6,447 nucleotides of DNA from Candidatus Eiseniibacteriota bacterium (GTDB lineage Bacteria > Arandabacterota > Arandabacteria > Arandabacterales > Arandabacteraceae): positions 1-6,447 of the forward strand of contig JAUVJV010000139.1 of NCBI GenBank assembly GCA_030592245.1, read 5' to 3'. The notes beneath the pieces were generated by a model. The model was not told the DNA's origin, did not search any database, and saw only the letters and a list, made by a program, of their open reading frames with translations. This document shows, piece by piece, positions 1-6,308 of this stretch (positions are counted from its first letter, which is position 1; the number at the start of each line of letters is the position of its first letter). A program made the position numbers and the translations under genes.

Positions 1-1
1 G

Positions 2-622
2 ATATCCCCCGTGGATATCTCCAATGCCTTCTTCACGTCCTTTGCGGGCGAGGATGCTCTCCGGGCCGTTGAGGAATGGAAGCAGGGGCTCATCAGCTCC
101 ACCGAATGCCTGCGCCGCGAGATCGAAGCCTATACCGGTGACCTTTCAAATCTGAAGGAGTTTGCCCGCAGCCAGCCCATAGATGAGGGGTTCACCAGGC
201 TGCGCGAGGAGTGCGAGCGAAGAGGCATCGAGATGACCATCGTGAGTGATGGGCTCGACTACTACATCGCCGCCTTTCTTGACCAGCACGGGATACGCGC
301 GGACGTCCGCGCCAACCGGCTCGAGGTCTCAGGTTCTGACTGGCAGCTCACATTCCCGCATTACAACAGTGAGTGCGGCGGCTGCGGCAACTGTAAGTCG
401 GCACATGTCGAAGAGGCAAGGAAGCAGGGGAAGTTCATAATCTACGTGGGAGACGGCCTCTCCGACAGGTGTGCGGCCTCACAGGCGGACATGCTCTTCG
501 CCAAGGGGGATCTCAGGGGGTACTGTGAGGAGAAGGCCATCCCGTATTATCCGTTTGAACATCTTGGCGATGTCGCGGAGTACCTCGGGTCCACGGACCT
601 GGGCGAGCTCTCCGGGTGCTGA
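2..622 (+). CDS. MtnX-like HAD-superfamily phosphatase, 5' truncated by the window edge
   Basis: A HAD-family phosphatase related to MtnX, which dephosphorylates 2-hydroxy-3-keto-5-methylthiopentenyl-1-phosphate in methionine salvage. The frame is open from the first bases. GTG at 11 is available, but the visible protein begins with the DISNAFF segment that in this family follows the nucleophile motif DxDGT, so the true start should lie upstream. Counting from that GTG (203 residues), HAD motif II is S79-D80-G81. A Cys-rich ECGGCGNCK stretch (121-129) supplies the motif III lysine (K129), as in MtnX-type proteins. Motif IV is GDGLSD (147-152). The stop lies inside the first 42-bp repeat, so the last residues (about 200-203) are encoded by repeat DNA and may not be the ancestral C-terminus. 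The family assignment is fairly secure. The substrate is not, because MtnX-like proteins outside classical methionine salvage genomes are often uncharacterised. No other methionine salvage gene is in the window. Confidence 0.82.
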   Translation: MSPVDISNAFFTSFAGEDALRAVEEWKQGLISSTECLRREIEAYTGDLSNLKEFARSQPIDEGFTRLREECERRGIEMTIVSDGLDYYIAAFLDQHGIRADVRANRLEVSGSDWQLTFPHYNSECGGCGNCKSAHVEEARKQGKFIIYVGDGLSDRCAASQADMLFAKGDLRGYCEEKAIPYYPFEHLGDVAEYLGSTDLGELSGC

Positions 623-777
623 GGTGAAGCTCCCGGAACTTAAGATGACGCCTCCGGGTGCTGAGGTGAAGCTCCCGGAACTCAAGGTGACGCCTCCGGG
701 TGCTGAGGTGAAGCTCCCGCAGCCCAAGGTGATGCCCCCGAGTCTTGAGTTTAACTTTCTGGATTATCAAGCATGAA
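610..777 (+). repeat. 42-bp tandem repeat, three good copies plus one diverged
   Basis: Copies lie at 610-651, 652-693 and 694-735. A diverged fourth, 736-777, is about two thirds identical over its first 28 bases in my alignment and contains the dus start codon. Copies 1 and 2 differ at two positions; copies 2 and 3 at four. Each good copy can form an imperfect hairpin: TCCGGG, a T, GCT, loop GAGGTGA, AGC, a T, CCCGGA (first copy 611-637; one mismatch in copy 3). The loop GAGGTGA (621-627, 663-669, 705-711) matches the anti-Shine-Dalgarno sequence of 16S rRNA over seven bases. The unit is 14 codons long, so a frame containing no stop in one copy stays open through all. The 150 bases between the HAD stop and dus hold only this array. 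Confidence 0.93.
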
Positions 778-1759
778 ACTGGGTTCCACTGAGTTAGGCC
801 GGATATTCCTCGCTCCCCTGAGCGGGGTCGCCGATTCACCATTCCGTTGCATCTGCAAGCGGTTCGGGGCCGACACGGTCTACAGCGAAATGGTCAGCTC
901 CGAAGGGCTCTCGAGAGAGAACGAGAGAACCGTTGAGGTGCTACGCTTCACCGACGAGGAACACCCCATAGGAGTCCAGCTCTTCGGCCGGGATCCGGAG
1001 CGCATGGCGACCTCCGCGCGCCAGGTCGAGGGCTTGAAACCCGACCTGATCGATATGAATTTCGCCTGCCCGGCCAGGCGGATCGTCTCCCGGGGCGGGG
1101 GCTGCGCCCTGATGCGGGAGCCGGAAACCTTATCCCGGATCGCCTCGGCCGTGGTCAAGGCGACAGATCTTCCGGTCACCGCCAAGATCCGAATCGGCTG
1201 GGATGATGAGAATATCAATGCGCTCGAGATCACGAGCATTCTCGAGGACGCCGGAGTACTCGCCGTTGCCATTCACGGGCGCACGTGGAGGCAGGGCTTC
1301 AAGGGTATTTCCTCCTGGGAAGAGGTTGCCAGGGTGAAGCGCGCGGCGGGCATCCCCGTTATCTTAAGCGGCGATGTCACATCCGGGGAGACGGCGGAGC
1401 GAGCCCTCCAAAAGACGGGTTGCGATGCCGTCATGGTGGGGAGGGCCGTATATGGCCTCCCCTGGATATTCAAGGCCATACATGCCTATCTCAAGGGTGA
1501 GGAATTCACAGTGCCCCGCTTCGGAGAGATGCGGCAGGTGATTCTCGACCATGTTGATATGGGGATCGCCACCCTCGGGGAGGAGACGGCAGTGATGAGA
1601 TTCCGCAAGCACCTTTTGTGGTATACAAAGGGGATGCCGGGTGTGGTAGCATTGAGGCCTGCGGTGTCCAGGGTCGCGACCAGGCAGGAGGTCGAGATGA
1701 TGCTGGACAGGCTCTCTGAGAACCTGGGTTCAAGTGAGGCGATAGATGGAAAACGGTGA
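773..1759 (+). CDS. dus: tRNA-dihydrouridine synthase, DusB/NifR3 family
   Basis: A flavoenzyme that reduces specific uridines in tRNA to dihydrouridine using FMN and NAD(P)H. The 328 residues match the usual family length. Seen in order: the N-terminal FMN-binding strand IFLAPLSGVADSPFR (11-25), VQLFGRDP (68-75), and the active-site segment DMNFACP (94-100) with the catalytic cysteine C99. Next come the FMN-contacting lysine in VTAKIRIGWD (K138), HGR (168-170), ILSGDV (197-202) and GRAVYGLPWIF (223-233), a phosphate-binding loop. Two usual family positions differ: the residue before CP is Ala rather than Gly, and KK after it is RR. ATG 773 gives the standard N-terminus, but only a weak GGA (761-763) serves as ribosome-binding site. 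A reading frame through the upstream repeats ends in a TGA overlapping this ATG (ATGA), which could allow translational coupling. The 3' end overlaps larB by 14 bp. Confidence 0.95.
   Translation: MKLGSTELGRIFLAPLSGVADSPFRCICKRFGADTVYSEMVSSEGLSRENERTVEVLRFTDEEHPIGVQLFGRDPERMATSARQVEGLKPDLIDMNFACPARRIVSRGGGCALMREPETLSRIASAVVKATDLPVTAKIRIGWDDENINALEITSILEDAGVLAVAIHGRTWRQGFKGISSWEEVARVKRAAGIPVILSGDVTSGETAERALQKTGCDAVMVGRAVYGLPWIFKAIHAYLKGEEFTVPRFGEMRQVILDHVDMGIATLGEETAVMRFRKHLLWYTKGMPGVVALRPAVSRVATRQEVEMMLDRLSENLGSSEAIDGKR
1734..1739 (+). promoter_or_regulatory. Ribosome-binding site of larB
   Basis: GTGAGG lies six bases before the ATG at 1746, inside the last codons of dus. It supports that start and indicates translation coupled to dus. 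Confidence 0.65.
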
Positions 1760-2495
1760 GATAATCCGCGTCCTGAAATCCGTTAAGTCGGGAAAGCTCA
1801 GCGTAAAAGACGCTGTCGCGAAGCTCTCATCTTCTTATGAATCACTCGGATTCGCAAACATCGACGTGGGCAGGAAGCTGAGGACCGGTATCTCCGAGGT
1901 CATCTTCTGTGAGGGCAAGACCAGGGAGCAGGTGGTGGAGATTGCCGGAGCGATATATAAGAGAAACAAGCGCCTGCTGGCCACGAGGGCTGACCCTGAG
2001 ACTTACGCCTTGGTCAAGGAAGCCATAGCCAAGGCAACTTATAATGAGACGGCGCGGACCATCATGGTGAACCCGCACCGCAAGCGATCGAGAAAGAGGA
2101 TCGCCGTGGTGAGTGCGGGCACATCGGATATGCCCGTGGCCGAGGAAGCCGCGGCGACGGCCGAGTTCCTGGGTAATGCGGTAGACAGGGTCTACGATGT
2201 GGGAGTTGCAGGCATTCACCGGCTCTTCGGCCACCTGGACCGCTTGAAGCGCGCCAATGTCCTGGTGGTGGTCGCGGGCATGGAGGGGGCACTGGCCAGC
2301 GTGGTGGGAGGCTTGATCGGAGGCCCCATCATCGCCGTTCCGACCAGCGTGGGTTATGGCGCGAGCTTCGGTGGAGTGGCCTCGCTGCTTGCCATGCTCA
2401 ATTCCTGCGCGCCGGGCGTGACCGTGGTCAATATAGATAATGGCTTCGGCGCGGGCGTTGCCGCAAGCCTCATCAACTCCAAGAAGGGCAAGTGA
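1746..2495 (+). CDS. larB: LarB, pyridinium-3,5-biscarboxylic acid mononucleotide synthase
   Basis: First enzyme of nickel-pincer nucleotide synthesis. It carboxylates nicotinic acid adenine dinucleotide at C5 and hydrolyses the phosphoanhydride, releasing AMP. The protein has 249 residues, the size of characterised LarB (about 246). The N-terminal part (1-110) is LarB-specific, with GFANIDVGRKLRTGISEVIFCEGKT at about 35-59. The C-terminal part (118-245) is a PurE-like domain: RIAVVSAGTSD (118-128), DVGVAGIHRL (151-160), VVVAGMEGALASVVGGLIGGPIIAVPTS (from 174) and YGASFGG (204-210). C221 in LLAMLNSCAPG corresponds to the cysteine reported in Lactobacillus plantarum LarB to form a covalent adduct with the pyridinium ring. 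E180 in AGMEG likewise fits a conserved acidic position. The gene overlaps dus by 14 bp and precedes larC. The last codons (KKGK) lie in a 14-bp sequence that recurs before larC. Confidence 0.96.
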   Translation: MENGEIIRVLKSVKSGKLSVKDAVAKLSSSYESLGFANIDVGRKLRTGISEVIFCEGKTREQVVEIAGAIYKRNKRLLATRADPETYALVKEAIAKATYNETARTIMVNPHRKRSRKRIAVVSAGTSDMPVAEEAAATAEFLGNAVDRVYDVGVAGIHRLFGHLDRLKRANVLVVVAGMEGALASVVGGLIGGPIIAVPTSVGYGASFGGVASLLAMLNSCAPGVTVVNIDNGFGAGVAASLINSKKGK

Positions 2496-2547
2496 TGCAG
2501 GAAGAGCGAGCGATTCGGGACCGGCAGGTGTCGCAAGAAGGGCAAGT
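2480..2547 (+). repeat. 14-bp direct repeat bracketing the larB-larC junction
   Basis: CAAGAAGGGCAAGT occurs exactly at 2480-2493 and 2534-2547, 54 bp apart, so the copies share the larB frame. The first encodes the larB tail KKGK and reaches TGA. The second, read in the same frame, encodes KKGK followed by TAA. Each copy places an AAGG-type ribosome-binding sequence before an ATG (2495 and 2551). Collapsing the duplication would leave larB ending in TAA one base before the larC ATG. Confidence 0.85.
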
Positions 2548-2554
2548 AAGATGA
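2495..2554 (+). other. Possible 19-codon mini-ORF linking larB and larC
   Basis: An ATG overlaps the larB stop (TGATG at 2493-2497). The frame runs 19 codons, MQEERAIRDRQVSQEGQVR, to a TGA that overlaps the larC start (ATGA at 2551-2554). Both junctions are the overlap type used for termination-reinitiation, and AAGGGCAAG precedes the ATG. I recognise no homology. It could be a coupling peptide that carries ribosomes across the 55-bp gap, or chance, since a frame this short is easily open. Confidence 0.3.
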
Positions 2555-3741
2555 AAACCGGTTACTTCGACTGCTTCGCCGGTGCCAGCGGGGACATGAT
2601 ACTCGGATGCCTCCTCGACCTGGGATTCGAAAGATCGGATCTCCTGGACGGCCTGGCTCCCCTGGGGCTGGAAGGCGTGGAAATCGATGTAAAGGAAGTG
2701 ACCCGGAAGGTACTGAGGGCCAGGGCGCTTGAGATCAAGGTCCAGGGAGACCAGCCCCAGCGAACCCACAGGGATATCGCGGGGATGATAGACCGAAGCG
2801 ACTTGCCTGATACAGTAAGGGAGAACTCCCGGAGGGCCTTCGATATTCTCGCCGGTGCCGAAAGCAGGGTGCACGGGATACCCAAAGAGGACGTGCATTT
2901 TCATGAAGTGGGCGCCGTCGATTCCATAGTGGATGTGGTAGGCGCCTTTATCGGCCTGGAGAAGCTAAGAATAGAAGATGTGGTTTCATCTCCGCTTGCG
3001 TTGGGGACGGGCTCGGTGGAGTGCCAGCATGGTACGCTTCCACTTCCCGCTCCGGCCACAATGGAGATTGCCCGGGGTTTGCCGGTCAGGGGTTGGCACC
3101 TTTCCGGGGAGATGACGACACCAACGGGAGCGGCGATCTTGAAGGCCGCCGCCAGAGCCTTCGGCCCTGTTCCCGAGATGACAGTCTTGGGCATCGGCTA
3201 CGGCGCGGGCTCCCGGGACCTGACAGAGATCCCCAATGTGATGCGGCTCTTTGTGGGGGAAAGAGTCGTGGGCGAGACAGATGCCGTCGGCTTCGACCGC
3301 GTGACTCTCCTGGAGACCAATATCGATGATATGAACCCGGAGTATTTCTCTCATCTCTATGATGATTTCTTCTCGGCCGGCGCGCTCGATGTCTGGGTCA
3401 CGCCGGTGCTTATGAAAAAGGGGCGTCCCGGCTTCGTACTCAGCGTCTTGGCCGACCGGCCGGCCGTGCCCGCGCTCACCAAGGCGGTCCTCTCGGGGAC
3501 GACGACGGCGGGCCTACGGGTGACCGAGGTCGCCCGGTGCAAGCTCGAGCGAGAGATAATCGAGGTGAAAACGAGGTTCGGCGAGGTCAAGGTCAAGGTG
3601 TTTAGCCTTGGATCGACAAAGCGCTGCGCCCCGGAATACGAGGATTGCCTGCGGATATCCCGCGCCCGGAGCGTCTCAATAGATGATGTCATAGAGGATG
3701 CAAGGAATGCTTTCAAGAATACACTCAAGGACCGACCTTAG
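2551..3741 (+). CDS. larC: LarC, nickel insertase for the nickel-pincer nucleotide
   Basis: Inserts Ni(II) into pyridinium-3,5-bisthiocarboxylic acid mononucleotide, in a CTP-dependent reaction, to complete the NPN cofactor of lactate racemase-type enzymes. The start is ATG 2551, preceded by AAGAAGGGCAAG and giving the family N-terminus FDCFAGASGDMILG (6-19). The frame is open back to an ATG at 2440 inside larB, but that extension is low-complexity and not family-like. The protein has 396 residues, normal for full-length LarC. Motifs seen: VHFHEVGAVDSIVD (115-128), ALGTGSVECQHGTLPLPAPAT (150-170), TTPTGAAIL (189-197), LLETNIDDMNPE (253-264) and VTPVLMKKGRPG (283-294). In L. plantarum larC is split into larC1 and larC2 joined by programmed frameshift; here it is one continuous frame. 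larE, needed for the intervening sulfur transfer, is not in the window. Confidence 0.96.
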   Translation: MKTGYFDCFAGASGDMILGCLLDLGFERSDLLDGLAPLGLEGVEIDVKEVTRKVLRARALEIKVQGDQPQRTHRDIAGMIDRSDLPDTVRENSRRAFDILAGAESRVHGIPKEDVHFHEVGAVDSIVDVVGAFIGLEKLRIEDVVSSPLALGTGSVECQHGTLPLPAPATMEIARGLPVRGWHLSGEMTTPTGAAILKAAARAFGPVPEMTVLGIGYGAGSRDLTEIPNVMRLFVGERVVGETDAVGFDRVTLLETNIDDMNPEYFSHLYDDFFSAGALDVWVTPVLMKKGRPGFVLSVLADRPAVPALTKAVLSGTTTAGLRVTEVARCKLEREIIEVKTRFGEVKVKVFSLGSTKRCAPEYEDCLRISRARSVSIDDVIEDARNAFKNTLKDRP

Positions 3742-4498
3742 CATAAGGGCGCTGTCCCTTCTGGCAGCCCTGCTAATTACCATTGCCCTCTTAGCCGGCT
3801 CCTGTGGGAAGACTCCCCAGACCTACAGAATCTTCGCGGGCAAGGAAGGTTACACCCACATGATCTCCGAGGGCGAGACCCTGGAGGCGATTGCGGTGAA
3901 GTACTACCAGGACACCCGGCTGGGCCCGGCCCTCGGTGAGTATAATGGACTCGACCCGACCGAGCCTCTGGTAGTGGGCACAACACTGCTTGTGCCATTC
4001 GACCGGTCGGAGCTCCAGGAGATCCAGACGCTGCATGAGGCCAATGTGCTTTACAACAAGGGCACGATGCTGGCAAGGACGGGCCAATACGAAGAGGCAA
4101 TCCGCTATCTCGAGGCTGCCGTCGCAGACAGCCCGGCTCACATCGATGCCTGGTACAACCTGGCGCTGGCCTATAACAAGCTCGGCAAGTATGAAATGGC
4201 CCGCGACATCTTACAGAAACTGGTAAACAGCTTCCCCGCCGATGCGGCGTATCATTACGGCCTGGGTGCGAGCCTCCGGGGTCTGTCCAGGGACAAGGAC
4301 TCAGTCAAGCAGTTCAAGAAGGCCCTCGAGATGGATCCGGAGCACAGGGAAGCACAGTACGCGCTGGCACTGACCTACCAGGTAATGGGCAAGCGGAAGA
4401 AAGCCACACGCGAATGGCAGAGATATCTGGAGATCGATCCCGACTCGGCCTGGTCCGAAGAGGCCAGGCTACACCTTAAGCAGCTCGAGCGCAGGTAA
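3707..4498 (+). CDS. Exported LysM and TPR-repeat protein, possible lipoprotein
   Basis: A secreted or membrane-anchored protein of 263 residues, probably binding peptidoglycan through LysM and partner proteins through TPRs. The N-terminus has a basic stretch (MLSRIHSRTDLSIR), a hydrophobic segment (about 15-31) and then AGSCGK. C33 could be a lipidated cysteine, but Ala at -3 is a poor lipobox residue, so an ordinary signal peptide or anchor is also possible. A LysM-type segment (about 49-98) starts YTHMISEGETLEAIAVKYY and ends LVVGTTLLVPF. Four consecutive 34-residue TPR units occupy 110-143, 144-177, 178-211 and 212-245, each with the Tyr/Ala/Gly spacing of the motif and ending near a proline. 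ATG 3707 is preferred because GAGG (3694-3697) is nine bases upstream; ATG 3698 in the same frame would abut that site. It overlaps the larC end by 35 bp and ends seven bases before ecfA1. Its precise role is unknown. Confidence 0.86.
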   Translation: MLSRIHSRTDLSIRALSLLAALLITIALLAGSCGKTPQTYRIFAGKEGYTHMISEGETLEAIAVKYYQDTRLGPALGEYNGLDPTEPLVVGTTLLVPFDRSELQEIQTLHEANVLYNKGTMLARTGQYEEAIRYLEAAVADSPAHIDAWYNLALAYNKLGKYEMARDILQKLVNSFPADAAYHYGLGASLRGLSRDKDSVKQFKKALEMDPEHREAQYALALTYQVMGKRKKATREWQRYLEIDPDSAWSEEARLHLKQLERR

Positions 4499-4505
4499 GA
4501 GACCC

Positions 4506-5450
4506 GTGCTTCAGGCCACCAATCTATGGTTTGGCTATCCACATTCCCCCGATATCCTCAAAGGGGTATCGCTCGCGATTGAGCCGGGAAAGCGGCTGGC
4601 AATCGCCGGCGAGAACGGGAGCGGCAAGACCACCCTGGCAAGGCTCTTGTGCGGGCTCCTTAAGCCGGTGGCGGGAGCCGTCACGGTCGATGATCTCAAC
4701 ACCAGCGATCCCGCCGCGGTATTCGAGGTCAGGCGCAAGGCGGGCATAGTGTTTCAAGATCCCGATGACCAGCTGGTTGAGGTAATGGTAGAGCGGGAGA
4801 TCGGCTTCGGGCTCCGGAACCTGGGCCTGGAGATGGGAGAGATCAAGCGGCGCGTCACGGCCGCGCTCGAGGTCTTCGCCATAGAGCACCTGCGCAGGCG
4901 GCCGTGCCATTTGCTATCAGCGGGAGAGAAGCAGACGGTCACGATTGCCTCAATCTTTGCGATGCGGCCCGACTATGTGATCCTGGACGAGTCGACTTCA
5001 CTCCTGGACGCCGGGTCCAGGCGGCGGGTGCTCCACGCGGTGGACCGCCTCCTGGCCGAGACCGGAGCCGGACTTGGCTTCATATCGATGCGGATAGAGG
5101 ATATCTGGACATGCGACGAGGTGATGTTCTTAAGGGAAGGCAGGATCGATTTCAAGGGGACGAGGGAGGCATTCCTGGGCCACCTCGACAAGATCGGGGT
5201 TCCCCTGTATGGCCTGCCGGAGCTCCTGAGGAGGCTTGAACGCCCGGTCCCGGGCCTGGCGCAGGCGCTATCCCGTGGGCGCGACCTCTCCGCCGGGAGT
5301 CTGGCGGATGCGCTTCTGGAGCTTGCAGAGGCCCGTGAGGCCCGTGATACCGGTGATGCTCGTGAGGCTGGTGATGCCGGTGACGCCCGTGAGGCCGGTG
5401 GCGCTCGTGATGCCGGTGATGCTGGTGAGGGAGGTGGGCCATGCCGGTAG
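4506..5450 (+). CDS. ecfA1: ECF transporter ATPase (EcfA1-like), switch histidine replaced by Met
   Basis: One of two ATPases that drive an energy-coupling factor importer. It would sit on the cytoplasmic face with EcfT and a substrate-binding S component. The start is GTG 4506, with AGGTAAGAG over the previous stop as ribosome-binding sequence. Motifs: Walker A GENGSGKTT (35-43), Q-loop VFQDPDDQ (82-89, Q84), signature LSAGE (137-141), Walker B YVILDE (157-162, E162 intact) and D-loop SLLD (165-168). The H-loop should read I-T/S-H, but the aligned segment is FISMRIED (192-199), so the switch histidine is Met195. Residues from about 275 to 311 are a low-complexity Asp/Glu-Ala-Gly/Arg tail encoded by twelve 9-bp units. 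It makes the protein 314 residues, longer than the usual 270-290. The last 10 bp overlap ecfA2. The EcfA1 role is inferred from gene order and the DExTSxLD pattern; the substrate is unknown. Confidence 0.92.
   Translation: MLQATNLWFGYPHSPDILKGVSLAIEPGKRLAIAGENGSGKTTLARLLCGLLKPVAGAVTVDDLNTSDPAAVFEVRRKAGIVFQDPDDQLVEVMVEREIGFGLRNLGLEMGEIKRRVTAALEVFAIEHLRRRPCHLLSAGEKQTVTIASIFAMRPDYVILDESTSLLDAGSRRRVLHAVDRLLAETGAGLGFISMRIEDIWTCDEVMFLREGRIDFKGTREAFLGHLDKIGVPLYGLPELLRRLERPVPGLAQALSRGRDLSAGSLADALLELAEAREARDTGDAREAGDAGDAREAGGARDAGDAGEGGGPCR
5328..5435 (+). repeat. 9-bp minisatellite, twelve units, encoding the EcfA1 tail
   Basis: Twelve consecutive 9-bp units of the form GA(G/T)GC(C/T)(C/G)GT, for example GAGGCCCGT, GATGCCGGT and GATGCTGGT. 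They lie in the ecfA1 frame and read as triplets such as EAR, DAR, EAG and DAG. The last unit (GAGGGAGGT) contributes to the ecfA2 ribosome-binding site. The ecfA2 start itself (CATGCCGGT at 5440-5448) resembles a unit. Because the period is three codons and lacks stops, forward and reverse frames are all open here, which creates spurious ORFs. Confidence 0.93.
5430..5436 (+). promoter_or_regulatory. Strong ribosome-binding site of ecfA2
   Basis: GGAGGTG matches the anti-Shine-Dalgarno sequence over seven bases and ends four bases before the ATG at 5441. It fixes that start and lies within the coding tail of ecfA1, at the end of the 9-bp array. Confidence 0.85.
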
Positions 5451-6277
5451 CCGTAACCGGGCTGTCGTTCGCATATGATGAGAAGCCGGTCCTCGGCTGC
5501 AGCGGTGCAGTCTTCGATGAGGGTCTGGTACATCTCGTACTCGGGCCTACCGGATCGGGCAAGACCACACTGGCTCTCATGATTGCCGGCCTTATCACAC
5601 CACAGACAGGAAGCATCACGGTGGATGGCCGTGATCCTGCATCCGGCAGCTTCGACAGGAGTCAAGTTCAGCTCGCGTTTCAGTTTCCCGAAACTCAGAT
5701 GTTCGAGTTAAGCGTCGAGAAGGAGGTCCTCTACGGCCTCACGAACTTCGGCTTCGACGAGGCCGCCTCCAGGGAACGCTGCCTCTGGGCGCTCGAGCGC
5801 GTGGGGCTGGCGGAGGATTTCCTCACCCGGGATCCCGGCAGCCTGAGCTTCGGCGAGAGGCGCAAGGTTGCGCTTGCCTCGGTGATCGCTCTCAAGCCCG
5901 CCTATCTCATTCTGGACGAACCCCTGGCGGGGCTGGACTGGAGCGGGCGGAGAAGCCTGGTTGGGGTCATCAACAGGCTGAGGGATGAGGGCCTGACTGC
6001 GATGATCTTCACCCATGAGGCGGACCTGCTGGCCGAGACAGGGGACACGGTCTCCGTGATTGCAGAGGCAATGCTCCGAGGACCGGTGCCGGTGGAGGAT
6101 TTCCTTTCCTCCTCTAAGGCGGGCGACCGGCGGATGTGGCCGGACCATGTGGTGGTCCTGGAGGAGCTGAGGAAAAGAGGAATCGAGATACCCGCCTCAC
6201 CCAGGGGCATTGACTCAGTGTGCGGCGTCTTGCTCGAGGCTCTTGGCTTCGGACGAGGGCATGGGATTGAAAGATAA
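5441..6277 (+). CDS. ecfA2: ECF transporter ATPase (EcfA2-like)
   Basis: Second ATPase of the ECF module, 278 residues, expected to pair with the preceding ATPase as a heterodimer under EcfT. Motifs: Walker A GPTGSGKTT (35-43, K41), Q-loop AFQFPETQMFE (79-89, Q81), signature LSFGE (135-139) with Phe for the usual Gly, Walker B YLILDEP (155-161, E160) and D-loop AGLD (163-166). The switch histidine is present in IFTHEAD (H192). The AFQFPE-Q-F-E sequence around the Q-loop is typical of EcfA proteins. ATG 5441 overlaps the end of ecfA1 by 10 bp and has a strong ribosome-binding site. Together the two proteins would form one complete ATP site (this protein's Walker and H motifs with LSAGE) and one lacking the histidine. 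Neither EcfT nor an S component is visible in the window. Confidence 0.94.
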   Translation: MPVAVTGLSFAYDEKPVLGCSGAVFDEGLVHLVLGPTGSGKTTLALMIAGLITPQTGSITVDGRDPASGSFDRSQVQLAFQFPETQMFELSVEKEVLYGLTNFGFDEAASRERCLWALERVGLAEDFLTRDPGSLSFGERRKVALASVIALKPAYLILDEPLAGLDWSGRRSLVGVINRLRDEGLTAMIFTHEADLLAETGDTVSVIAEAMLRGPVPVEDFLSSSKAGDRRMWPDHVVVLEELRKRGIEIPASPRGIDSVCGVLLEALGFGRGHGIER

Positions 6278-6308
6278 GGAGGATATTTAGCTTGCATTGA
6301 TTCAGAGA

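Noticed and set aside
1..19. Perfect 7-bp inverted repeat GATATCC/GGATATC around a 5-base loop at the window edge
   Set aside because: It lies within the coding frame of the HAD gene (IPPVDIS) and has no T-tract or other regulatory context, so it is most simply a coding coincidence.
2440..2550. Upstream extension of larC to the ATG at 2440
   Set aside because: It would add 37 low-complexity Ala/Arg/Ser-rich residues overlapping larB. ATG 2551 has a ribosome-binding sequence and gives the family N-terminus.
3698..3706. Alternative start of the LysM-TPR gene at ATG 3698
   Set aside because: The only ribosome-binding sequence, GAGG 3694-3697, directly abuts this ATG; it is correctly spaced for ATG 3707.
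5268..5665. Reverse-strand open frames opposite ecfA1 and ecfA2, rich in Thr-Gly-Ile or Pro-Ala-Ser repeats
   Set aside because: The 9-bp unit has no stop in any frame, so long antisense frames arise automatically. They lack ribosome-binding sites and recognisable domains, and they overlap two clear ATPase genes.
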